Source: Blastobasis lacticolella
Taxonomy: Eukaryota; Arthropoda; Insecta; Lepidoptera; Blastobasidae
Length of the DNA: 64,000 nt
Reading direction: 5' to 3'
Assembly (NCBI GenBank): GCA_905147135.1
Contig: LR990053.1
Coordinates: 9,312,501 to 9,376,500, forward strand
Made by a program: the position numbers and the translations under genes. A model generated the notes under the pieces. That model worked only from the letters and a program-made list of their open reading frames with translations. It made no database searches and was not told where the DNA came from. Every line of letters starts with the position of its first letter. The stretch's first letter is position 1. This document shows, piece by piece, positions 1-12,169 of this stretch.

Positions 1-262
1 CATGAATGAATAGAAAAGTAGGAGTTACATAACCCTACATAAATGCGGTAGAATAGAACGGCATCGATCCGATCTACACATCGTTGTCATCCAAGACGCC
101 AAGCCGCCTTGAATCTCCTCATACCTACCAGAATATTGGCGGCAGCGTATTTCTTTTATTTATTTCCAAATACAAGCTCCAACTCGAGTGCATGTGAATT
201 TGTTATTTGGGTTGTGTGTGCGTGCTGTTGCACAACCCTACAGAAATATGCTTTTATCCAGG

Positions 263-416
263 ACTAGCGGACCCGGCGCGACTTCGTTCGTCTACCCTTT
301 CTTTCTTGCTTATAAACCTTCCTCTAGAATAATTGTTGTTGTTGAAAATCGCATTAAAATCCGTTGCGTAGTTTAAAAGATCTAAGCGTACATAGAAACA
401 TAGGGACAGACAGTTT
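263..416 (-). mobile_element. Helitron-like repeat fragment
   Basis: The stretch runs from actagcggacccggcgcg to the gggacagacag motif, a widespread lepidopteran interspersed repeat. Better copies in this window (23505-24533, 25439-25724) begin with TC and end with CTAG in the opposite orientation, which suggests a non-autonomous Helitron. This copy lacks the TC end. Similar sequence (caactcgagtgc...cttttatccagga) sits on both sides of it. Confidence 0.6.
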
Positions 417-974
417 TATACAACCACCAACTCGAGTGCCAAATAACAACCCTACAGGAAGAGGCTTTTATCCAGGATACCTGCACCACGAATTGTTCTT
501 GAACAACCTGTCATATAATTGAATGCAATGTTGCAATATCCATCTTAGGTTGCAATATACGAGCTCGCAACATTACCAAGAAATATTGGCATTCTATTTG
601 CAAACCCTTTACTGCTGGAACGTAAATATCCACTCTCGAAAACATCAACAGTGTGACATTAGCACGCTGCTTGCATGGGGTACCTATTGGCTGTTCCTAT
701 GCCAAGCTATAATGCTCGTCTAAGAATAGATCCTAGCTGGATGGTAAATTTACTACTTTAACGACCGCCCATAAACAGCTCGAAAGAGTTTAAAGTACGA
801 TTTGTGCGTACCACAAATAGCGCGGTTTATTGTTCCGTGGTCACGGAGCAGGAGTAAAAGCTGGAAATCACCCTAAATTGGTAAACAGAAGGGGAGCTGG
901 TAGTATTTCTCTCGTGAACAATTAATGTCGTTCCACATCGAGGTTACTGATAATGACTATAGGTCCGCTCCGCC

Positions 975-1050
975 TGCAGATGGCCTGGACGACGGTGGCC
1001 GCTTTCCGTTAGGTGGACCGTCCGTCAGTATGCCTTCCTAAGCAATACAA
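975..1050 (+). mobile_element. LINE 3'-end fragment
   Basis: It contains the gtggccgctttccgttaggtgg motif followed by an A-rich end. This is a decayed form of the ccatcaggtggcc 3' region that ends many lepidopteran LINEs. A better copy with linked coding sequence is at 52130-52435. Confidence 0.55.
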
Positions 1051-1694
1051 AAAAGAAAAATAATATGATACCTGTAATTTTCACTCACTTCTTTAATATT
1101 ACGACATAGAGTCTATGTTTTTTTTTATACCACTAAGGTGCCTTATTTATACCACTTAGCAGTTAGTTACCACAGCCTAAGAACGTTTACAATACCAGGG
1201 GTTCATTCCTGTGTGGCCGACTCTAAAATGTTATAATTATAATACGATTAGTAATTACGAGAACAGTCATTCTACGCACCCTATTTTATTCGAGTAAGAT
1301 AGCAAATCTAAGTAAGTACCTACCTAATTGGTTCATTATTGAAGTTCGCAGAATTCCCCAACATTCGATAGGTACCTAGTTATCTAAAGGAACACGATCG
1401 CCCGGCTTATCGAGAGCAAAAAGTTCCAGCGAACATTTTATTAGGGCCATAAAGATGTTCGAAGGAGGACCACAAACAAGCAAGTTTAGTACGGACCTCG
1501 AATCAAATCGAATAAATCGGCAATTTTAGCCAGTTGACGATCGCTGCCTTGTAAACACGATAATCTACGTAACCAACGCGATAGGAGGCCAATAGGAGGC
1601 AGACTAATAGCACAATATATAAGCATCTATTGTGTGCTAGGGAATTGAAGCGGAATTTCAGATTATTAAGGGCAATATTATTAAGTTGATTGTT

Positions 1695-2059
1695 GTGTTG
1701 ATGTTGAGTCCCAGTAGCCGAGCGGTTAGGGTATCCAACTTGTAAGCGAGTGGTGCCAGGTTCGAACCCCGCTCCGCTACAGCCAAGTACTAATGACTCT
1801 TTTCTGAGTTATGTGGTTTAGTTAAATACTAACCGATGCTCTTACGGTGAGGGAAAACATAGTGATGAAACCTGCACTTTCAGGTGACTGAATGTGTAAC
1901 TATGAACCAGTAGCAGGGTCATGGAGGTCAGATGGCAATCGCTCCACTATAATTATCTGATTGCCAAATCCTGGATCATGATCAAGGCGGACCTCGGGCC
2001 CTCGTGTGCGATAGCACAACCGGGACATTAACGCCAAAATGATTATTTATTTATATTGA
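1695..2059 (+). mobile_element. tRNA-derived SINE (family A), full length
   Basis: The head has an A box (tagccgagcgg, from 1715) and a B box (ggttcgaacccc, near 1760), the internal RNA polymerase III promoter of a tRNA. A body of about 270 bases follows, containing the aaatcctggatcatgatcaagg motif and an A/T-rich tail. Similar 22-base sequences flank it at 1673-1694 and 2060-2081 (attattaagttga core) and look like target-site duplications with three mismatches. Eight other copies or fragments occur in the window. Confidence 0.88.
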
Positions 2060-2081
2060 CAACATTATTAAGTTGAATGTT

Positions 2082-4019
2082 TTTTCCTTAATAATCGAGT
2101 ACAAACATGAAAGAAAATATATGGAGGTTGAAATTGCGGACTGAATGAATATCAATTATTGATTAATTAACAGCCAAAGATGAGTTCATCAAGATAAATT
2201 GTATGTCGTAAATACACTTTGTTCTCCTGAATCAGATTTTATATTAACCAGTTTATCTCGCTCGTCCCACAGCCGTGAATATTAATAAACTTATTCGTAA
2301 TTCAGCACGGAGATTGCAGCGGCCTTTCGTCTCCTTTATTCTATTACTGTATTGTATTATGCACTCTTTCGGCCACCATTTCGGCTTTTGGATAATTTCC
2401 AAGCCGGGGAAGAATTGAATTTTCTAGCATTGCGAGCGTGGCGCCGTGAAACTGTTTTGTGTTTCCGAATATTTGCTGGCGGTTGCTCCTGCTTTGAATT
2501 AATAAGACCGACCAAGGTTCGAGAATCATATATGGAAGTGAATTGTCTGTGTGTTATCATTTACTTACTATTAACTATTTTAATTTTTGTTGTTTGTTGT
2601 ACTTTATTCAGTTTATTCAGATACCATTATTCTCTTTCATGTTAATTACACAGCATTACAATTTTGCCATATAAGCTATTCAGTATTCGCTGCGGTGAGT
2701 GAGCGCTGATTTCGAAAGCTATGGACTTTAGCTCGGATATATGTTTTTTGGTTGAGTGGCTGAATGTTTTATGGGTTTAATTAGGTAGAATACATAATTG
2801 GTACTCTGATGATGAAATTGTTGAAATGCATCCTATAAATACCTGTGAGTTCAAATAAAATATGTTTGTAAATATAATTATTTCTGATAATAAAATTGTG
2901 ACTAAAATGCACCTGTATCTGTGAGTTCAAATAAAATATATTCTTTGTTTATTTGGTTTTCCGTCACCCATTCAAAAAGCACATTATCATGAATTTGTTT
3001 ACAATTTCTGGCACACGATGTAAAATCTAAGTTCCTATTCCCGTACTTATTTTTTCAGCTTCGCGTCTTCGTCGCCAAAGATTCCAAATTCAAATGAATC
3101 GTGAAAGCCTTAAATTTGCGAGTACAGAAAGAAGCGGTACGACATAATGAGTACTCACGAATTCGTTCTTCTTGATCCAGCCCCACTTCTCCCCAAGGAG
3201 GCAATTAATATCTCTGATATAACGACAGTAATGAATTCCCGGATGTAATGAATAGCAGATGGGAGAAAAGAGTGGCTATTGCTTCTACCGACAAGAGTCG
3301 AAAGAGTCAGCCAATCATTCATATTAATTTGTCACAAATGTTGTTGTCAATGAGTTGACACTTCAATTATGGCCATCAGATAAATCATCACTCTAATATT
3401 AATCATAATATGAAACGCTAATATGGCCTTTTTAGACCCCTAACTCTCAAATTTATGACGATGATCTGATATGATAACAGTCCACTGTCTTTAAAATTAC
3501 GGTTGTTAAAAGATACATAAACCAAGAACACAGATTAATTAACAGGTTACTAGGTAAGCAAGATTATCAAACATGGACTGTGCCGGAAAATTACATAGCC
3601 AATTAACACATATTTAACTTACGAATAGGCATAATTTGTCAGCGATAATTTCCATCCACACAGTCCTTCGGGGAGCGTATATATGTTGTCTATCTACCGT
3701 CTTAACGGTTGCTAAGCAATTACGAAGTGATTACCGCCAAAAGCTCTGACACAGCAGCGAAATAGGTGATGGAAAAATCCCCGTGGATCTCTCATAATTC
3801 AGGCATCGAGTGCGCAATAACTCAGCGCGCAGCACCTGTTCCTATTACAAACAAGCAGGTAGGGTTGCCACTGCGAGATTGCCATAAGTTATCCTACTTC
3901 TTCGAGTACACTTTGTAGCGTTAGCGGAGGTTGAGGAGCAGAACTCGTCAGTAGAGCGGACACTAGCAGAACCGGGTTTTACCGCAAGGATAAGGATTAG
4001 GGTATATCAATTATTGGTG
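2082..4019. other. No gene recognised
   Basis: AT-rich sequence. The open frames at 2344-2645 overlap on both strands and match nothing I know. The right boundary of duplication copy 1 lies at 3248, after which the sequence is single-copy. Confidence 0.5.
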
Positions 4020-4105
4020 GCGCCCCTGGAGTTGTTCTTTCCATCAGGTGGCCCGCTTACCTGTTTTTCTGCCGTATACAATTACATAAAAAACACAACT
4101 ATATC
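4020..4105 (+). mobile_element. LINE 3'-end fragment
   Basis: Contains ccatcaggtggcccgcttac and an A-rich end, the LINE 3' region shared with about ten other places in the window. Confidence 0.65.
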
Positions 4106-4789
4106 CAAAATCAAATTACAAATACGAAAGCAGTTCTGACTTTATGTTACGTATTAACGCCTAATCAACTGAACAGATTTGCATACAACTTTTCAAGAAG
4201 ATGAGTGACATAGGATGAAAGCTTGTGTAGATTAAAATATACTCTAAAATATATTCAATTTAACTATTTCTTCGAAAAAAAAAAACATTAAGTGAACCCA
4301 CCAGGATGACGAAAGCGGCAACCCTACACGTCGTGATAGCAATTCATGCTGAATCGGATACCACCGCGACAAAAGACTGATGGAGCGCCAAGAGTACAGT
4401 TGGAAACAGAGTAATGACACCTAAGTTCTCTACTAACTTGTAATAGGGTCCAAAGGCCCTCAGCAGCTATATTTCAGATCGTATAAATCTTGTTGTTATT
4501 ATATAAAACAATACATATAGCGCTGTTTTGTAACGCTAGAATTAGGGGACGAGAGTAGGTTAAGTACTTAGGTTATTTATTATTTATGTATGATTTATAG
4601 TAAGTGTAATTGTTAACCCAAGTTATAAATAATTTAGAATTGAAAAAAAATTAAGCTATCTCTCGTACCTACAAACTTTAAGTCTGTGCCATTGAGGTCA
4701 AGGTCTGAGTAAACAGGTGATTTCCAGGACAGGCATGTCCTTTGCTGTTAGTCAAATTCCTGGCCATTTAATGATTTATTAGTTAAAAA

Positions 4790-4900
4790 GTAGAACGGAA
4801 TGTGGATTATAGTCAGCGGATTGGGATGAGTGGAGGAAGAAAACACTGTGTCGACCCCAAATGAACGGGATAAGGGCAGGCAAATGATGATAGTAGACTC
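4790..4900 (+). mobile_element. RTE-type retrotransposon 3' end
   Basis: Matches the tail at 17165-17335: tgtcgaccccaaatgaa, then gataagggcaggcaaatgatgatag. These encode the degenerate C-terminus and the ATGATG-type tail of an RTE-like LINE. Only the extreme 3' end is present. Confidence 0.6.
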
Positions 4901-5198
4901 ACCATATTTCCCGAATATTTTTTGACAAGTTGTATCCATGAATGAATAGAAAAGTAGGAGTTACATAACCCTACATAAATGCGGTAGAATAGAACGGCAT
5001 CGATCCGATCTACACATCGTTGTCATCCAAGACGCCAAGCCGCCTTGAATCTCCTCATACCTACCAGAATATTGGCGGCAGCGTATTTCTTTTATTTATT
5101 TCCAAATACAAGCTCCAACTCGAGTGCATGTGAATTTGTTATTTGGGTTGTGTGTGCGTGCTGTTGCACAACCCTACAGAAATATGCTTTTATCCAGG

Positions 5199-5352
5199 AC
5201 TAGCGGACCCGGCGCGACTTCGTTCGTCTACCCTTTCTTTCTTGCTTATAAACCTTCCTCTAGAATAATTGTTGTTGTTGAAAATCGCATTAAAATCCGT
5301 TGCGTAGTTTAAAAGATCTAAGCGTACATAGAAACATAGGGACAGACAGTTT
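5199..5352 (-). mobile_element. Helitron-like repeat fragment, duplicate copy
   Basis: The same fragment as at 263-416, carried within the second copy of the large direct duplication. Confidence 0.6.
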
Positions 5353-5910
5353 TATACAACCACCAACTCGAGTGCCAAATAACAACCCTACAGGAAGAGG
5401 CTTTTATCCAGGATACCTGCACCACGAATTGTTCTTGAACAACCTGTCATATAATTGAATGCAATGTTGCAATATCCATCTTAGGTTGCAATATACGAGC
5501 TCGCAACATTACCAAGAAATATTGGCATTCTATTTGCAAACCCTTTACTGCTGGAACGTAAATATCCACTCTCGAAAACATCAACAGTGTGACATTAGCA
5601 CGCTGCTTGCATGGGGTACCTATTGGCTGTTCCTATGCCAAGCTATAATGCTCGTCTAAGAATAGATCCTAGCTGGATGGTAAATTTACTACTTTAACGA
5701 CCGCCCATAAACAGCTCGAAAGAGTTTAAAGTACGATTTGTGCGTACCACAAATAGCGCGGTTTATTGTTCCGTGGTCACGGAGCAGGAGTAAAAGCTGG
5801 AAATCACCCTAAATTGGTAAACAGAAGGGGAGCTGGTAGTATTTCTCTCGTGAACAATTAATGTCGTTCCACATCGAGGTTACTGATAATGACTATAGGT
5901 CCGCTCCGCC

Positions 5911-5986
5911 TGCAGATGGCCTGGACGACGGTGGCCGCTTTCCGTTAGGTGGACCGTCCGTCAGTATGCCTTCCTAAGCAATACAA
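5911..5986 (+). mobile_element. LINE 3'-end fragment, duplicate copy
   Basis: Duplicate of the fragment at 975-1050 within copy 2 of the large duplication. Confidence 0.55.
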
Positions 5987-6630
5987 AAAAGAAAAATAAT
6001 ATGATACCTGTAATTTTCACTCACTTCTTTAATATTACGACATAGAGTCTATGTTTTTTTTTATACCACTAAGGTGCCTTATTTATACCACTTAGCAGTT
6101 AGTTACCACAGCCTAAGAACGTTTACAATACCAGGGGTTCATTCCTGTGTGGCCGACTCTAAAATGTTATAATTATAATACGATTAGTAATTACGAGAAC
6201 AGTCATTCTACGCACCCTATTTTATTCGAGTAAGATAGCAAATCTAAGTAAGTACCTACCTAATTGGTTCATTATTGAAGTTCGCAGAATTCCCCAACAT
6301 TCGATAGGTACCTAGTTATCTAAAGGAACACGATCGCCCGGCTTATCGAGAGCAAAAAGTTCCAGCGAACATTTTATTAGGGCCATAAAGATGTTCGAAG
6401 GAGGACCACAAACAAGCAAGTTTAGTACGGACCTCGAATCAAATCGAATAAATCGGCAATTTTAGCCAGTTGACGATCGCTGCCTTGTAAACACGATAAT
6501 CTACGTAACCAACGCGATAGGAGGCCAATAGGAGGCAGACTAATAGCACAATATATAAGCATCTATTGTGTGCTAGGGAATTGAAGCGGAATTTCAGATT
6601 ATTAAGGGCAATATTATTAAGTTGATTGTT

Positions 6631-6995
6631 GTGTTGATGTTGAGTCCCAGTAGCCGAGCGGTTAGGGTATCCAACTTGTAAGCGAGTGGTGCCAGGTTCG
6701 AACCCCGCTCCGCTACAGCCAAGTACTAATGACTCTTTTCTGAGTTATGTGGTTTAGTTAAATACTAACCGATGCTCTTACGGTGAGGGAAAACATAGTG
6801 ATGAAACCTGCACTTTCAGGTGACTGAATGTGTAACTATGAACCAGTAGCAGGGTCATGGAGGTCAGATGGCAATCGCTCCACTATAATTATCTGATTGC
6901 CAAATCCTGGATCATGATCAAGGCGGACCTCGGGCCCTCGTGTGCGATAGCACAACCGGGACATTAACGCCAAAATGATTATTTATTTATATTGA
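6631..6995 (+). mobile_element. tRNA-derived SINE (family A), duplicate copy
   Basis: Same element as 1695-2059, with the same flanking repeats, copied as part of the large duplication and not by an independent insertion. Confidence 0.88.
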
Positions 6996-8184
6996 CAACA
7001 TTATTAAGTTGAATGTTTTTTCCTTAATAATCGAGTACAAACATGAAAGAAAATATATGGAGGTTGAAATTGCGGACTGAATGAATATCAATTATTGATT
7101 AATTAACAGCCAAAGATGAGTTCATCAAGATAAATTGTATGTCGTAAATACACTTTGTTCTCCTGAATCAGATTTTATATTAACCAGTTTATCTCGCTCG
7201 TCCCACAGCCGTGAATATTAATAAACTTATTCGTAATTCAGCACGGAGATTGCAGCGGCCTTTCGTCTCCTTTATTCTATTACTGTATTGTATTATGCAC
7301 TCTTTCGGCCACCATTTCGGCTTTTGGATAATTTCCAAGCCGGGGAAGAATTGAATTTTCTAGCATTGCGAGCGTGGCGCCGTGAAACTGTTTTGTGTTT
7401 CCGAATATTTGCTGGCGGTTGCTCCTGCTTTGAATTAATAAGACCGACCAAGGTTCGAGAATCATATATGGAAGTGAATTGTCTGTGTGTTATCATTTAC
7501 TTACTATTAACTATTTTAATTTTTGTTGTTTGTTGTACTTTATTCAGTTTATTCAGATACCATTATTCTCTTTCATGTTAATTACACAGCATTACAATTT
7601 TGCCATATAAGCTATTCAGTATTCGCTGCGGTGAGTGAGCGCTGATTTCGAAAGCTATGGACTTTAGCTCGGATATATGTTTTTTGGTTGAGTGGCTGAA
7701 TGTTTTATGGGTTTAATTAGGTAGAATACATAATTGGTACTCTGATGATGAAATTGTTGAAATGCATCCTATAAATACCTGTGAGTTCAAATAAAATATG
7801 TTTGTAAATATAATTATTTCTGATAATAAAATTGTGACTAAAATGCACCTGTATCTGTGAGTTCAAATAAAATATATTCTTTGTTTATTTGGTTTTCCGT
7901 CACCCATTCAAAAAGCACATTATCATGAATTTGTTTACAATTTCTGGCACACGATGTAAAATCTAAGTTCCTATTCCCGTACTTATTTTTTCAGCTTCGC
8001 GTCTTCGTCGCCAAAGATTCCAAATTCAAATGAATCGTGAAAGCCTTAAATTTGCGAGTACAGAAAGAAGCGGTACGACATAATGAGTACTCACGAATTC
8101 GTTCTTCTTGATCCAGCCCCACTTCTCCCCAAGGAGGCAATTAATATCTCTGATATAACGACAGTAATGAATTCCCGGATGTAA

Positions 8185-10080
8185 GCGGACAGAAAATTTG
8201 TCTCATAACAATTTACTTTGCAATTGCGAGCAGCTTCTTGGTCCCTAGAGTTTGGGTGGTTTTTGCAAAACATCGTGAGTGGGATTTAGGTCTATGAGTT
8301 GCTAATTACTTCTTATTAATAATAATCGTCATTTTTGTTGAAGTGTAACCAACCCGAGCTAATCTATCTAAAAGTAAGTAAATTGAAATTTTATTTAAAT
8401 TTAACTTCAATTTACATTTAGCTGAATCTAAATACCTAATTGAAACTTGACGATAAACAAATCTCGTTGTCGATTACTTTGTTTTTCTTTCTAAAGCAAT
8501 ACTTCTGAGAATTCGACTAATTTTATTCTAGTATAACACTACTCACTGAGAAGACTTTGATATTAGGTTCGCTGAATAGTCATTTTATTTACATTAGCAG
8601 ATGATATTATTTCGATGATATTATTATTATACAGGTACCTACCTGTAGATGCGTATCAAGAGGATGAAAGAGGTGTCGTTGAAGACCCAAGAAGCGATGA
8701 ATGGACATCGCTGAGTCGGACGCGAGGCTTACATACAAGTCGTAAAGGTATTACCCGAAGACGGATCTAAAAAAGTTGGAAATGGAGCCAGTAGAATCCT
8801 GGAGTGACCTATAGGATAATAATGATTGATATTAACGTTCACGTGCACACGGGCGTTATCAATATCGCTTTTATTTAACGTTCGTCCCAGCGGCAAAATC
8901 CTGTGGTACCAATTTGGCGTCCTGCCAGTTAATTGTGTTATAAAATGTGATCCTATAGAATATATGCAATATAGGATTACATAATCTCGCTATAAGTAGT
9001 AATACGGTTGGCAATAAAATTTTAAGCACCGCTAAAGCACCGCCAGCGTTTCGTCAATCCGCCCTTTGTATACTGGTACAAACCGGACGAAAGCCGTCAA
9101 TTCGGAGACTGAAATAATCCCCAAAAGGAAAGTTATTCGGCTTTTACAAATCCCATTTGTTTATCGGATAACTTTTGGCTTTACTACTAACGATAAATCT
9201 ATCGGTGGAGCTTATCTCGATTCACGTGAGCGCTGGGATCTTGATCTTACCGTGAAGGTTGTCTAGCACGAGGATCCTTCTTCAAGTCGGAGGAACTTAG
9301 TCGTCTGTTCGTGTCAGTTTGTATTTATTCTAGTTTTTGTTTTCGTTTAATCGTTGATCTAAGTTGGCTGTAAAAAAGAGAACGCCAAGATAACAGCTTG
9401 GATACTCTACCTATATAAAATTTTCGATAGAGTCTTATTTTACAAATTTTCTGACTTACTCTGTTCTATCTCTATGGCGTTTGCAACGTTTTCTTATCAA
9501 TGTTGTATAATTTTCTATGACCCAAACCATGATATCACATCAAGTTTATATTGAGTCATCGTTTTCATAAATAAAACAATTTTAAAACGGATTAAAAAGT
9601 TCCTTCCTATCTTTCTTATCCTTCGAAGTCGTAAACGTGTAACTGTTTTGCTGATGCGGTAATTTTAATATTCAAATAAGTTTATAAGTTTTAAACATCT
9701 TGTTTTACTTCATAAAAAATTAGGACGTGTCTGTCAATGGGCAGTATTAAAAAAAACACAGATGAGAAATTCTTAGTAGGTACTTAGTTATAGAAATGAT
9801 AAATAAATTCCAGATATGTATTACGGTGATTTGAATGTGGAGAATCGGTGGCCTAATGGCTGAGTTTGAAACTTTACTTCGAATGACGTTACCTCAATAT
9901 ATTTCACCGTCGGGTCGTTACCTCGAAAAGTAAAACTATAAACTCCTAATGGCTAGTGGATCGGACTGGTAAGCGAGTCACCAGGTGATAATACCTACTG
10001 GAAAACTGTTCATTTGTTCGTTAATTGAATTTTAATGTAATTAAGGCCTAAACATAAGATATTCTTAGAGGATTCTACCA
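8185..10080. other. Intergenic, no gene recognised
   Basis: AT-rich stretch after the duplication. The 66-codon frame at 9066-9266 and the short frames around 8640-8830 lack recognisable domains. No convincing RNA gene was found. Confidence 0.5.
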
Positions 10081-10184
10081 CCGGAAACCCTTAACCGCGG
10101 CGAAGGGGTGAAGGGGGCCGTGCGGGCGGCTGGGTCGGCCGGCCGGCCTTCCTTCACTTTGCTCCTGGCGCTCGGACGTGACGG
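10081..10184. other. Isolated GC-rich island
   Basis: About 100 bases far richer in G and C than the AT-rich surroundings, including ggccggccggcc and long G tracts. No open frame, tRNA or element family was recognised. It could be part of a promoter, a first exon or a transposon remnant. Confidence 0.4.
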
Positions 10185-10365
10185 ACCTGTTCTCTAGAGC
10201 TTAGTGTTCTCCCTCGTAGTACCAACTCATGTCAATTTTCTATTTTCAAATTGCAATAAATAACGGTCGATTAGTATATTCTTCGTTTATTTTTAAAAAT
10301 CAATATCACTTCTGGTTTATAAGAATATAGATATTGTAGGTTCTATATTATGTAAAAACCTTAGG

Positions 10366-10598
10366 TTCATCACCACAGCCCATATCAGTCCATGCGGCGT
10401 GTTATCTCCACGTAGCGGGTTGGAGATCGCAGTATTATAAATATAACAATGGAAAACGGTGCTGCCCATTTTTCAGTCTATAGAGACTTGATCTTTTGCC
10501 TTGAAAACATTATTCGTCTTGTACGACACCCACGAGTGTAAGGGGTTGGTGCTATTCTACATCGAACACCACACGGCAAAATCCTTAGGTTAGTACAT
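10366..10598 (-). mobile_element. SINE-like repeat family B
   Basis: Reverse orientation of the element seen at 29790-30052. It carries ggttggagatcgcagt, gctgcccatttt and gacacccacgagtgtaaggg before the cggtgtagt-type 5' end. The family ends in an RTE-like gatgatga tail. Confidence 0.75.
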
Positions 10599-10984
10599 AA
10601 TAACAAATAAAAGTCAATGATTGAAATACAGAAAAATCGGAACACATAAAAGCCATAAAATATTTCAGAACAAAGGCATTCCAGCAAAGTTTTAGATCTT
10701 TAAAGAAAACAAAGTAGCCAAAGTACACGTGCCATTATTATTATTCTTGCTAAGTAAAGAGAATATTCTTTAAATGTAACTTTTGAATTTTGATAAATGT
10801 AAGAGGTTTTCCAAGCGGATTGTGGGCAGGGCTGCCGAGTGCAAGCTTTTAAGGTACTTTTCTCATAGTATTAATGTTCTTATAAGGTTAGTTATAAAAT
10901 ACGAATAGTATGTGAATAAATTATTTGAAGATGTGTTTAATAAGGTTAATAAAGTGTAGGTCTATATTTTCTTGAGCACTTGTC

Positions 10985-11232
10985 CTATTTTTTGTTGACG
11001 ACCTGAGTGGTTCAGTCAGAGGTCCCGAGGTTTGATTTCCTGCTGGGCAGAAAATTAAATGATAAGTTTTAATTTCTATTTCGGGTCTGGGTGTTATATG
11101 TAAAATAAGTATGTTTTTAAAAGTATATAAGTAGTTTATCCGTTATCTAGCACCCATAACACAAGCTTTTCTTATTTTGGGGCTAGATGGCGCTGTGTGA
11201 ATTTGCCAAAATATATTTATTTTTATTTATTT
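10985..11232 (+). mobile_element. tRNA-derived SINE (second family)
   Basis: The 5' part (from 10997) has degenerate A and B boxes (cctgagtggttcag and gaggtttgatttcc). The body carries gggtctgggtgttat and the conserved ggggctagatggcgctgtgtg, followed by an A/T-rich tail. This order is typical of a common lepidopteran tRNA-derived SINE. A 5'-truncated copy lies at 54190-54288. Confidence 0.8.
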
Positions 11233-11655
11233 TATACGTGTACCTAACTGACCTGCCACTTGGATTCCATACGTATAATCCGAAATAATGTGCCTATAAT
11301 ACCTAAAATAGGTAAATAATTTCAAAACCTCGTAATCTCGAGTTTAATTTAAAATTTTCCAAATTCTATTGCAAATAATTACATGACTGTCTTGACTTAC
11401 TGGAACCTAAATATAATAAATGCCTAAATATTAAACTTCTCGTGTAAATTACAGTATATCGCTTTCAAATTGTTCGTTGTGTGAGAAACTTTGACGTATA
11501 ATTAATAAGTATTGGTTGTCAAAAAGGATCGTCATCGTCATCGACAGGTGGCTGGACTGGAGGGTATTGATAATGTTATCGCATAATCCTGAATATAATC
11601 TTTTAATCGTCTACTCACTGTTGGTCTTAGGTATTTTTCCACACTACTCGAGTGC

Positions 11656-12165
11656 CCTTAAATCAAATCAAATCAAATCAAATCAAATGTTTATTTGTAA
11701 AATAAATTTTGGGTTACATAATCTTCTTAAGTAATACAATTTTGTCCATGCCAAAATTGGCCATTAGCGGCATACAAATATTATATCAGTACTTAAATTA
11801 CTAGATTAGCAGTCACTACAAAAGAAATTAATAAATTAGCTACAATAATTTAATACAATTAATAATAAAGATAAAATGTCAAGATATAATGTCAATCTGG
11901 GCCACGCGTCAAAAACTCATTTACACTATAGAAACAACGGTCAGTCAGCCAAGAGTGTAACTCTCGCTTGAACATCGGTCCATTTAGAGCCCGTATCCTA
12001 TCCGGTAGCTTATTAAAAATCCGTGTCGCCATTATATAGCTATTCTTGTGAGCTAAGGTCAGCCTGTTTTGAGGAACCAACAAAATATTTTCAGGCCTCC
12101 GTCTCAGTCGCTGAAACGTAACTCTTAACTCAAACAACCTTGTGCATCTATCGGCATTCAATGCC
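11656..12165 (-). mobile_element. 5'-truncated LINE with reverse-transcriptase C-terminus
   Basis: An open frame at 11892-12161 encodes about 89 residues with the order NSYIMATRIFNKLP, FKRELHSWL and FYSVNEFL, which is the end of a non-LTR retrotransposon polyprotein. Downstream in the same direction comes an A/T-rich 3' region, and then the tail is a short tandem array of a 5-base unit (gattt, five copies) at about 11656-11690. The element is dead and 5'-truncated, as expected from incomplete target-primed reverse transcription. Confidence 0.75.
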
Positions 12166-12169
12166 TGTC

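Larger units (their letters stand above)
1..3248 (+). repeat. Direct duplication, copy 1
   Basis: This block recurs at 4937-8184. Every landmark compared is shifted by exactly 4936 bases, including a run of nine T near 1118, so there are no indels and I saw no substitution. The copies part after the shared ggatgtaa at 3248/8184. The left edge is the window edge, so copy 1 may start further left. Inside it are a Helitron-like fragment, a LINE 3' fragment and a full SINE. No gene was recognised. It may be a very recent tandem duplication or an assembly artefact. Confidence 0.97.
4937..8184 (+). repeat. Direct duplication, copy 2
   Basis: Second copy of the block at 1-3248, same orientation, offset 4936. 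It carries the same three mobile-element pieces at the shifted positions. The 1688 bases between the copies (3249-4936) are not repeated after 8184, so either the duplicated unit is only this block or the second spacer has been lost. Confidence 0.97.

Noticed and set aside
1715..1780. Possible functional tRNA gene (A and B boxes present)
   Set aside because: The head continues into a 270-base conserved body with target-like flanking repeats, and the same unit occurs repeatedly in the window, so it is a SINE.
9839..9960. tRNA-like words (ggtggcctaatggc)
   Set aside because: No matching B box at the right distance and no foldable cloverleaf by eye.
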